A DNA stretch of 6,442 nt from Chloroflexota bacterium (GTDB taxonomy: Bacteria; Chloroflexota; Ktedonobacteria; Ktedonobacterales; JACDGC01): assembly GCA_021812265.1 (NCBI GenBank), contig JAKAOI010000143.1, positions 1-6,442 of the forward strand, read 5' to 3'. Under the pieces are notes generated by a model. It was not told the origin of the DNA. It saw nothing but the letters and a program-made list of their open reading frames with translations, and did no database searches. The position numbers and the translations under genes are program-made. Positions 1-4,891 of this stretch are shown in pieces. Each line of letters starts with the position of its first letter. Positions within the stretch are counted from its first letter, which is position 1.

Positions 1-8
1 TCCGATCT
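1..8. other. Sequencing-adapter remnant at the left end
   Basis: The window opens with TCCGATCT, the last eight bases of the Illumina adapter arm ending GCTCTTCCGATCT. The reverse complement of the same eight bases closes the window. An eight-base match alone would be weak, but a mirrored match at both exact ends is hard to explain by chance. These bases should not be treated as genomic. Confidence 0.8.
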
Positions 9-9
9 T

Positions 10-141
10 GTGTGCGACACCAAGAAGTTTTGGAACGTATGCAAAGATATCATATCATATCCGACATTAAAATTTTATGATACACCGCATAAAAATGATA
101 TGCATGAAATCATAATATATTTTGTCCCAAGAGTCGTATAA
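10..141 (+). CDS. Possible C-terminal end of a gene cut by the contig edge
   Basis: One plus-strand frame is open from the left edge to a TAA at 139-141, giving about 44 genomic codons after the adapter bases. It reads as a mixed polar and aromatic tail, for example KKFWNVCKDIISYPTLKFYD, and ends IIIYFVPRVV. No family is recognisable. An open run of this length in AT-rich DNA could arise by chance, and no terminator follows, so this is only a candidate partial gene of unknown function. Confidence 0.2.
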   Translation: MCDTKKFWNVCKDIISYPTLKFYDTPHKNDMHEIIIYFVPRVV

Positions 142-152
142 TATACATAGAG

Positions 153-239
153 GGCTTTTCGGTACAGCAAAAAAATTAATTGGCTAATCAGTTGTAACTC
201 CGGCCTACCGATGTCACTATGAACACTCTGCGAAAAGCC
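153..239. repeat. Imperfect hairpin element with 9-bp inverted ends
   Basis: GGCTTTTCG at 153-161 is perfectly matched by CGAAAAGCC at 231-239, enclosing 69 bases. The total length (87) and the flavour of the ends resemble the palindrome-ended repeat that starts 41 bases downstream, but the interiors do not align by eye. It may be a transcribed structure, a decayed relative of that repeat, or chance. Confidence 0.35.
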
Positions 240-279
240 ACCACAACTGTCGCAAATTAAAGTCGCAAGAAATATATAC

Positions 280-409
280 AGGATTTTCGCCGCGGTATGG
301 AAAATCGGGAATGTACAAGAGGCAGCGCCCCTTGTTTGTATGGGGTTCTGAGGTGTCCCTAGGCTTCCCTCTGTTTTAGATACGAGAAACTCTTTCAAGC
401 GAAAGTCCT
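280..409. repeat. Palindrome-ended repeat, copy 1 (130 nt)
   Basis: AGGATTTTCGC (280-290) pairs with GCGAAAGTCCT (399-409) as an 11-bp stem with one G-U pair. The element matches copy 2 at 1823-1907 in several blocks: the left arm, ATGTACAAG (311-319), GATACGAGAA (379-388), and a 22-base identical block at 390-411 that includes the right arm. It is longer than copy 2 because of extra sequence between 322 and 378. That extra sequence can form its own hairpins, such as ACAAG (315-319) with CTTGT (330-334). It lies 46 bases before the glycosyltransferase start. It could be a miniature mobile element, a dispersed intergenic palindrome, or a structured RNA. No target-site duplication is evident. 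Confidence 0.75.
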
Positions 410-419
410 AATATAGTTC

Positions 420-439
420 TATAATAGACAGCGCCGCTG
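420..439 (+). promoter_or_regulatory. Candidate -10 box and palindromic operator before the glycosyltransferase
   Basis: A perfect TATAAT lies at 420-425. No good -35 box is found at 16-18 bases; the nearest candidate is TTTCAA at 393-398 inside the repeat, with a long 21-base spacer. The predicted start, near 432, falls within CAGCGCCGCTG (429-439), a perfect palindrome around one central base, which is a reasonable shape for a repressor site. The leader would be about 24 bases long. Confidence 0.35.
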
Positions 440-455
440 AGAAAACACATCAAAC

Positions 456-1667
456 ATGAAAATTGCCATTGTCACCGAAAATTTTTTACCAAAATTAGAT
501 GGTGTTACGCGCACCATTGCCATGTTGCTGGAACATTTACAAAAAAAAAGCCATCAAGCCATTGTGCTCGGCCCTGAAGGGTCTGTTGATGAATATGCCG
601 GCGCAAAAGTTGTACACATCAACGGAATTGCCATACCCTTTTATCCCGAACTGAAATTTTTACTGCCAACCCGCGGATTTAAATCTTACATCCAAGATTT
701 TCAACCCGATATCGTCCATTTGGCTGACCCCATGTTGCTGGGAATGGCAGGGATCTATTGGGCGCAAAAACAATCCATCCCTATTGTCGCCGGCTATCAC
801 ACCAATATTGCTAACTATATGTCGCACTATGGCCTTGGTCCACTGGCTCCGACTGCTTGGAAATACCGAAAATTTTTACATAATCAATGCGATGTTACCC
901 TTTGTCCGTCTCAATCTACCGCTAAAGTATTGGAAAAGCAAGGCTTTGAGCGAATTAAAATTTGGCCGCGCGGCGTAGATAGCGTATTATTTCATCCCGC
1001 AAAAAGATCTGCCGAAATCCGTAAATCGCTCGGAGCAGAAGATGACACAACGCCGCTGTTGCTGTATGCTGGCCGGCTGTCGCATGAAAAAAATATATCT
1101 ACTTTAGCCGAAGCGTTTCGCATTATATCTGCCGGCCATCCTGTTTGTCGGCTTGTGGTGGTAGGAGATGGCCCGGCGCGCCAAGATCTTGAACAGTCTT
1201 TGGCAGGTTTGCCGGTAACATTTACCGGATATCAGCGCGGGGAAGATCTTGCGGTGTATTATGCAAGTTGTGATATTTTTATTTTTCCCTCTACGTCGGA
1301 AACGTTTGGACAAGTGGTTCAAGAAGCTATGGCAAGCGGGTTGCCGGTGATTGGCGCAAACGCCGAGGGGGTGTGCGATATTGTTCGCGATGGCGAAACA
1401 GGTTTGCTGACGGCGCCACAAAATGCGGAAGAAACAGCCGCCGCGGCGCATATGCTGCTTTATAATCCAGATGAATTGCGCCGAATGAGGCAAAATGCGC
1501 GCGCTTTTGCGGAAACGCGATCTTGGTCTGAAATAATGGATAATCTGCTGCACGTGTATGAGGATATACTCAAAAATCCTGCGCCAAATAAGGATGTAGA
1601 GTTTTCTCCGTTGCATATTGAAGATATTGTTACATCTTTGCAAGCGGAAGCCGAAACACAGAAATAA
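456..1667 (+). CDS. GT4-family glycosyltransferase (PimB/MgtA/SQD2-like)
   Basis: A 403-residue retaining GT-B glycosyltransferase, a normal full length for the family. It should transfer a sugar from a nucleotide-sugar donor at the inner face of the membrane. The N-terminal domain opens with the acceptor-side motif LDGVTRT (residues 14-20) and carries YHTN at 114-117, the usual position of the catalytic-region histidine. The C-terminal donor domain has GRLSHEKN (206-213), whose Arg207 and Lys212 match the phosphate-binding pair. It also has VVGDGP (235-240) and the E-x7-E motif, Glu282 and Glu290, in SETFGQVVQE. The central region (PDIVH, NKGVDS-like RGVDS, FTGYQRGEDL) resembles the mannosyl- and sulfoquinovosyltransferases of the PimB/MgtA/SQD2 group, which make glycolipids. 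The donor and acceptor cannot be read from sequence. The last 30 residues or so are a variable tail. No clear Shine-Dalgarno precedes the ATG. Confidence 0.93.
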   Translation: MKIAIVTENFLPKLDGVTRTIAMLLEHLQKKSHQAIVLGPEGSVDEYAGAKVVHINGIAIPFYPELKFLLPTRGFKSYIQDFQPDIVHLADPMLLGMAGIYWAQKQSIPIVAGYHTNIANYMSHYGLGPLAPTAWKYRKFLHNQCDVTLCPSQSTAKVLEKQGFERIKIWPRGVDSVLFHPAKRSAEIRKSLGAEDDTTPLLLYAGRLSHEKNISTLAEAFRIISAGHPVCRLVVVGDGPARQDLEQSLAGLPVTFTGYQRGEDLAVYYASCDIFIFPSTSETFGQVVQEAMASGLPVIGANAEGVCDIVRDGETGLLTAPQNAEETAAAAHMLLYNPDELRRMRQNARAFAETRSWSEIMDNLLHVYEDILKNPAPNKDVEFSPLHIEDIVTSLQAEAETQK

Positions 1668-1679
1668 TGCAAAAAAAGG

Positions 1680-1752
1680 CAGCGCATACGGGATTCGAAC
1701 CCGTGATCCCTGCCTTGAGAGGGCAGTGTCCTAACCGCTAGACGAATGCGCC
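1680..1752 (-). tRNA. tRNA-Glu, anticodon CUC
   Basis: The minus strand folds as a complete 73-base cloverleaf. The acceptor stem is GGCGCAT with ATGCGCT, giving a G1-U72 wobble. The D stem is GTCT/GGAC, the anticodon stem CTGCC/GGCAG around loop CTCTCAA (anticodon CTC), the variable loop has five bases, and the T arm is ACGGG-TTCGAAT-CCCGT. The discriminator is G73, at 1680. The 3' CCA is not encoded: the gene continues CC then a run of seven T (minus strand, 1677-1671), which probably ends transcription. It reads GAG glutamate codons. It lies 12 bases beyond the stop of the convergent glycosyltransferase gene. Confidence 0.96.
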
Positions 1753-1766
1753 GTACTATAATACTG

Positions 1767-1796
1767 AGTATATCTGATCTTTGTATAGTATGTCAA
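1767..1796 (-). promoter_or_regulatory. Strong sigma-70 type promoter for tRNA-Glu
   Basis: On the minus strand, TTGACA (1796-1791) is separated by 18 bases from TATACT (1772-1767). The -35 box is perfect and the -10 box is five of six. Transcription would begin near 1760, roughly eight bases before the mature tRNA 5' end, which fits a tRNA gene with a short 5' leader for RNase P to remove. Confidence 0.8.
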
Positions 1797-1822
1797 GCGG
1801 ACGGGTTGAAGAAGAAAGAGCC

Positions 1823-1907
1823 AGGACTTTCGCTGCAGCATGGAACATTGGGGATGTACAAGGTGCAGATACGAGAACCATGCGTTTCTCTTTCAAGCGA
1901 AAGTCCT
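1823..1907. repeat. Palindrome-ended repeat, copy 2 (85 nt)
   Basis: AGGACTTTCGCT (1823-1834) and AGCGAAAGTCCT (1896-1907) form a perfect 12-bp terminal inverted repeat. A second pairing, GCATGG (1838-1843) with CCATGC (1878-1883), continues the stem inward, and ACAT/ATGT (1846-1849 with 1854-1857) can form a small inner hairpin. Copy 1 at 280-409 shares both ends and several inner blocks. Compared with copy 1 it has about 54 bases missing and 9 added, both multiples of three. It sits between the divergent tRNA promoter and the S51 peptidase, 37 bases before that gene's start. The arms are palindromic, so the sense strand is unknown. Confidence 0.8.
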
Positions 1908-1919
1908 AAGAAATAAAAT
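1891..1919 (+). promoter_or_regulatory. Candidate promoter of the S51 peptidase, overlapping the repeat
   Basis: TTTCAA (1891-1896) and TAAAAT (1914-1919) are 17 bases apart. The -10 box is five of six but the -35 box only three of six. The predicted start near 1926 keeps the Shine-Dalgarno at 1930-1935 in the message. The -35 box would then lie at the end of the repeat, overlapping its right palindrome arm by one base. This is inference from spacing. Confidence 0.3.
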
Positions 1920-1944
1920 TTTTATAATAAGAGGATGCGCTGTT

Positions 1945-2631
1945 ATGGGGTATATATTAGTAGAAGGCGGAGCTGAATTTGGAGGCGCCATGGCTCAGGC
2001 AGACACCGAAGCAATAAGGCTGGCAGGCGGACAAGATGCGCCTGTAGTGATTATTCCCACGGCTGCCGCGCCGGATCATAACCACATTCGCGCAGGGAAT
2101 CTGGGACGGCGATGGTTTCAATCGCTGGGCGCCAAAAATTGTTCGATAGCTTTAATCTATGACGTCGAGTCTGCCAATGATGAAGCTATTGCGCAAATGT
2201 TGGAATCGGCAAAATTAATATATCTCTTGGGCGGATTTACGCATTTTCTTGGGACAACACTGCAAAACAGCGCCGCGTTACAGGCTGCGCGCCGCGCCTG
2301 CGACCACGGAGCGGTGATAGCCGGTAGCAGCGCCGGAGCTATGGTGTTGTGCCAGTGGTATATCGATCCTGAAACGTGGCAGATCTATGATGGGCTGAAT
2401 TTTATTCCTAACACGGTTATTGCGCCGCATTTTAATACATTTGCCGGCTCATGGATAAACAAAATCCAAAATCTGAGGCCGGATTGCGCAATTTGGGGAA
2501 TAGATGAAAAAACTGGGGCTATTGATGACGGAACAAGACGCAATTGGACGGTGTTGGGCGCAGGAACTGTGACAATTATACACCATGCGGGGCGGCAAAC
2601 TTATGCCGCAAATCAATCGTTTCAAGTATAG
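1945..2631 (+). CDS. Peptidase family S51 protein (dipeptidase E / cyanophycinase-like)
   Basis: A 228-residue cytoplasmic protein of the class-I glutamine-amidotransferase-like fold, close in length to dipeptidase E and shorter than typical cyanophycinases. It carries the S51 nucleophile elbow GSSAGAM (residues 127-133), with Ser129 as the expected nucleophile, and a downstream APHFN (160-164) supplying the likely catalytic His162. YLLGGFTHF (93-101) occupies the oxyanion-side loop, and GIDEKTGAI (185-193) is the usual late motif. The family cleaves Asp-containing dipeptides or cyanophycin. The substrate here is not determined, and no cyanophycin synthetase is visible. The start is placed at ATG 1945 because AGAGGA at 1930-1935 lies nine bases upstream. 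A longer in-frame reading from 1840 runs through the repeat element and has no ribosome site. It converges on the small minus-strand gene after it. Confidence 0.88.
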   Translation: MGYILVEGGAEFGGAMAQADTEAIRLAGGQDAPVVIIPTAAAPDHNHIRAGNLGRRWFQSLGAKNCSIALIYDVESANDEAIAQMLESAKLIYLLGGFTHFLGTTLQNSAALQAARRACDHGAVIAGSSAGAMVLCQWYIDPETWQIYDGLNFIPNTVIAPHFNTFAGSWINKIQNLRPDCAIWGIDEKTGAIDDGTRRNWTVLGAGTVTIIHHAGRQTYAANQSFQV

Positions 2632-2687
2632 GGAAGTAAAATTAAATTCACTCATCCCTGTGCCCGGCATTTGTTGAAAGAAAAGCT

Positions 2688-2909
2688 TTATTTTTTCTTG
2701 GCCTTCATTTTCATCGCGTTATAAAAGGAAAAACCACCAAGAGCTACCAAGGCCACACCACCTATTACATCTTCTAACATAGTTGTTTGATCAGTAATAT
2801 GCCCAAATATTGCATATGCTAAAATTAAGATACCAAATAAAATACCAATTACACCAAAAATTATGGATCCCACAAAACTACGGGATGATAAACGGTAAAG
2901 CGTTCTCAT
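2688..2909 (-). CDS. Small two-helix membrane protein of unknown function
   Basis: A 73-residue protein I do not recognise. A short basic N-terminus (RTLYRLSSR) precedes a hydrophobic helix at about residues 13-35 and a second at about 47-65. It ends in the lysine-rich tail KMKAKKK. By the positive-inside rule both termini should be cytoplasmic, with a short acidic loop (TDQTTMLED) outside. A good Shine-Dalgarno, AGGAG on the minus strand at 2920-2916, lies six bases before the ATG, which supports it as a real gene. It is alone on its strand, convergent with the S51 peptidase and 56 bases from it. The A/T-rich inverted sequence around 2678-2699 could end transcription weakly in both directions. 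Confidence 0.75.
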   Translation of the reverse strand: MRTLYRLSSRSFVGSIIFGVIGILFGILILAYAIFGHITDQTTMLEDVIGGVALVALGGFSFYNAMKMKAKKK

Positions 2910-3190
2910 GTTGCGCTCCTGAAAGTATAGATTTTTTTGCTTCGATGGAAAAAAGATACGCTATTTGCTGCAGCCTGCCAGACAGTAAAAATTTATTTGT
3001 TCGCATATCTGAACAACGCTGGTTTACAGCGATATCTTGCATAAAGCGAAGCCTTGATGAAGACAGGTAAATTATAACAGAATAGTTATATATAAGCAAG
3101 CAGTTACAAAAAAAGATACATTTTGCATAACTGTTTAGAAAATACATATTCCAAGCGCTGTAAATACAGGTATGAAATATAAAAATACAT

Positions 3191-3217
3191 TCGCGCCGAC
3201 GCTATACAGCGGCGTGA
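3191..3217. repeat. GC-rich hairpin in an AT-rich gap
   Basis: TCGCGCCG (3191-3198) pairs with CGGCGTGA (3210-3217), eight pairs including one G-U, around an 11-base loop. No T-run follows directly, so it is not a standard terminator. It may belong to an untranslated RNA or be the remains of one. Confidence 0.45.
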
Positions 3218-3331
3218 TCTATTGCGCCTGTTCAATCTTTGGATTCTTGGCCACCATTATGTGATACTGCCGCTAAAAAACAGCTTTTTTTCAGCAAATG
3301 CCTTGAAGAATGTGAGATTTGTAATATGAGA

Positions 3332-3360
3332 TTGCAAAAATACTATTTTAGATATATATA
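3332..3360 (+). promoter_or_regulatory. Candidate promoter of the TIR gene
   Basis: TTGCAA (3332-3337) and TATATA (3355-3360) are separated by 17 bases, within a very AT-rich run. Transcription would begin near 3367, leaving a leader of about 20 bases that contains the ribosome site AAAGGA at 3376-3381. Confidence 0.4.
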
Positions 3361-3387
3361 TAAAATATAGGTGTTAAAGGAAATTAT

Positions 3388-4104
3388 ATGGCTGAGTCAG
3401 ATATTTTTATCGTTTATTCCCCAAAAAATCAGGGTAAAGTCGATCAGTTGAAAAATGAGCTGATATCTCATGGATATACCATAAGAGAAGATTATAAGCA
3501 ATGTGTTCCCGGAACTCCGGAATGGGAAAGCGCGCTGGAAAAAGAGTTAGTTCAGTGTAAATTTGTTATTTATGTCGCTTCACCGTTAACTAAAATATCT
3601 CGCTATGCGACGAAAGAAATACAGACCGCGCGGAAACTTGACAGGCCTGTTTTGTTGTATTGGGTTCAAGGCAATAACTGGGCGTTATCTGCCCCCAATG
3701 GATTTGATTCTACGCTTTATATTGACGCGCGCGAGGAAAGCAAAACCAATCTGGTAATAGAAGCATTCAATGAGTATACATTGTTAAAGCTGAATGAGGA
3801 ACCCGCAGCAGACACACCAAAACAGCAAAATAATCTGAAAAAACAAGAAAAACGCGCTAAACCAAAGACACAAAAAATACAGGTAATTAAAATTACCTTA
3901 AACAATTTATCCTTCATTCCCTCCAATTTGCCGACAAAACGAAACAGTTGGACGCAACAGCAGAGAAGTGTTTACCCTCAGTTGCGCAATAAATTTTCCG
4001 GTAAGTATGATCCTAGGTTTTGGACATTAACGATAGTCAGTATTACGATAGCCATGCTTATTATATTGACGGTAATTATGACGTATATTTTGCAAAGCAG
4101 CTAG
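3388..4104 (+). CDS. TIR-domain protein with a C-terminal membrane anchor
   Basis: A 238-residue protein with a TIR domain at about residues 4-135. The first strand and loop read DIFIVYSPK (5-13). GYTIRED (29-35) followed by PGTPEWESAL (41-50) matches the BB-loop and second-helix region, and FVIYVASP (59-66) matches the fourth strand. In RYATKEIQTARKL (72-84), Glu77 lines up with the catalytic glutamate of NAD-cleaving TIRs such as SARM1 (HKEI), so NADase activity is possible but unproven. A lysine-rich linker (about 150-163) leads to one hydrophobic helix at about 211-235, three residues from the end. The protein should therefore be tail-anchored with TIR in the cytoplasm. The ribosome site AAAGGA is six bases before ATG. 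It has no partner gene nearby. The family includes bacterial immune effectors and virulence proteins, and which applies here is unknown. Confidence 0.85.
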   Translation: MAESDIFIVYSPKNQGKVDQLKNELISHGYTIREDYKQCVPGTPEWESALEKELVQCKFVIYVASPLTKISRYATKEIQTARKLDRPVLLYWVQGNNWALSAPNGFDSTLYIDAREESKTNLVIEAFNEYTLLKLNEEPAADTPKQQNNLKKQEKRAKPKTQKIQVIKITLNNLSFIPSNLPTKRNSWTQQQRSVYPQLRNKFSGKYDPRFWTLTIVSITIAMLIILTVIMTYILQSS

Positions 4105-4444
4105 CGCTGCCGACGTCATGCGCATTATTTTTATTGAACTGAGTTTATTTACAAAAATATTTGTCCTATTCACCAAATGAGATTACCTCATCAGCTCAGT
4201 AAAAAAGCGCTTTATTATGGAATATAATTTCAAAATAACAGCAAAAACTATTTTGACGGGTTTGCGGATACAGCAAATCGGTTGCTTTTATATGAATTGC
4301 GATATGAGATATATTGTCAACTTTAAATCTCTCAACAGAGTCATTCTAAACATAAAAGATCTTTTCCCCCCAAAAAAACTTGTTGTAAACGAGATAAGGA
4401 TATTAGTGATAAATTTTCTCTGATAATAATTTCTATTAATGTAT

Positions 4445-4460
4445 ATCTTTATATAAAGAT
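4445..4460. repeat. 16-base perfect palindrome
   Basis: ATCTTTATATAAAGAT is self-complementary. Its right half begins a copy of AAAGATGTATAT (4455-4466), the same 12-mer found in the larger inverted repeat at 4530-4577, so the two structures share a unit. Confidence 0.6.
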
Positions 4461-4529
4461 GTATATACATATATATACAAAAAACCAAGTAAATATGGTA
4501 TAAACAGATAGAATTTTTATTTTTTTAAT

Positions 4530-4577
4530 CATAAAGATGTATATGCATTCATATTTATGTGCATATACATCTTTATG
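4530..4577. repeat. Perfect 18-bp inverted repeat
   Basis: CATAAAGATGTATATGCA (4530-4547) is exactly matched by its reverse complement at 4560-4577, with a 12-base spacer. No T-run follows on either strand, so it is not an ordinary terminator. It could be a protein-binding or replication-type site, a cruciform-forming element, or a small insertion remnant. It lies 100 bases before the promoter of the CHAP gene. Confidence 0.8.
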
Positions 4578-4677
4578 CGTGTTGGATGTTTTTATGGGAA
4601 TATGTGAGATAAAACACAAAAAATAAGGAAAAATATAGCAAAAAAGTACTGATTTTTTACATATTTTTTAATTTTCC

Positions 4678-4706
4678 TTGACAAAACATATTTTTATCAT
4701 TTTAAA
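4678..4706 (+). promoter_or_regulatory. Promoter of the CHAP hydrolase gene
   Basis: A perfect -35 box TTGACA (4678-4683) stands 17 bases before TTTAAA (4701-4706), four of six to the -10 consensus. Transcription would begin near 4713, giving an untranslated leader of about 180 bases before the ATG at 4892. A second, weaker -10-like TATAAA at 4797-4802 has no matching -35 box. Confidence 0.55.
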
Positions 4707-4720
4707 TGTGTGATTGTGTC

Positions 4721-4755
4721 GTGAACCGGATTTTACCGTGAATCGCGTTTTAACG
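4721..4755 (+). repeat. Tandem 17-base repeat at the start of the CHAP leader
   Basis: GTGAACCGGATTTTACC (4721-4737) is followed without a gap by GTGAATCGCGTTTTAAC (4738-4754), matching at 13 of 17 bases. It lies 8 to 42 bases downstream of the predicted transcription start. Two head-to-tail copies at that place suggest a tandem operator, or a repeated unit in the leader RNA. The binding partner is unknown. Confidence 0.5.
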
Positions 4756-4879
4756 AAAAACAACTTAAAATCTAGGATTTTCCTGGCTTAGATCAGTATA
4801 AAAGACCAAAATTGCTGTCTTAACTGACCAATTTTTCGTATTCGTGTTTGCAATGATCAAAAATTTCCGGTTTCACCTG

Positions 4880-4885
4880 AGGAGG
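4880..4885 (+). promoter_or_regulatory. Shine-Dalgarno that fixes the CHAP gene start
   Basis: AGGAGG lies six bases before ATG 4892. The alternative in-frame starts GTG 4844 and ATG 4853 have no such site and would add a charged stretch ahead of the signal peptide. Confidence 0.85.
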
Positions 4886-4891
4886 ATAGAC

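Larger units (their letters stand above)
2910..3370. other. Non-coding gap between the membrane protein and the TIR gene
   Basis: No convincing gene lies here. A plus-strand reading with ATG at 2945 runs 41 codons to 3070 but has no ribosome site, and a long minus-strand reading overlaps the start of the small membrane protein. The stretch contains a GC-rich hairpin at 3191-3217 and AAAAAA/TTTTTT flanking CAGC at 3275-3290, which could act as a weak terminator. A promoter for the TIR gene lies at its right end. Confidence 0.6.
4105..4677. other. AT-rich non-coding region between the TIR and CHAP genes
   Basis: No gene is supported. A 68-codon plus-strand reading (4217-4423) lacks a ribosome site and any family resemblance, and an overlapping minus-strand reading is no better. 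Just after the TIR stop, GCGC at 4105-4108 and 4119-4122 followed by a T-rich run is a weak terminator candidate. ACTGAG (4138-4143) and CTCAGT (4195-4200) enclose a small hairpin, ATGAG/CTCAT (4177-4181 with 4187-4191). The right part holds several copies of AAAGATGTATA in both orientations. Confidence 0.6.

Noticed and set aside
75..398. Minus-strand 107-codon reading covering copy 1 of the repeat
   Set aside because: It begins at a TTG inside the palindrome-ended repeat, runs out of the repeat into unrelated sequence, and has no ribosome site. The repeat-derived part is discussed as a repeat instead.
280..409. Known riboswitch or self-cleaving ribozyme in the repeat
   Set aside because: I compared it by eye with the conserved cores of common riboswitches, hammerhead and HDV-like ribozymes, RNase P, SRP and tmRNA, and saw no match.
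1923..1928. TATAAT as the -10 box of the S51 gene
   Set aside because: Transcription from it would begin near 1935 and leave out the Shine-Dalgarno at 1930-1935. TAAAAT at 1914-1919 fits better.
1840..1944. Longer N-terminus for the S51 peptidase
   Set aside because: The extra 35 codons are translated repeat sequence. The ATG at 1945 has a proper Shine-Dalgarno and matches the expected start of the fold.
2924..2929. Minus-strand TATACT as promoter of the 73-residue membrane protein
   Set aside because: The start would fall inside its AGGAG ribosome site, and there is no acceptable -35 box.
2945..3070. 41-codon plus-strand frame starting at ATG 2945
   Set aside because: No ribosome site, no recognisable family, and it lies opposite the upstream region of the minus-strand gene.
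4138..4200. ACTGAG/CTCAGT enclosure as terminator of the TIR gene
   Set aside because: The arms are six bases, 51 apart, and are followed by an A-run on the plus strand, which does not make a terminator for that gene.
4217..4423. 68-codon plus-strand frame in the AT-rich region
   Set aside because: No Shine-Dalgarno, composition like the surrounding non-coding DNA, and an equally long minus-strand frame overlaps it.
4530..4577. The 18-bp inverted repeat as an intrinsic terminator
   Set aside because: No T-run follows the stem on either strand.
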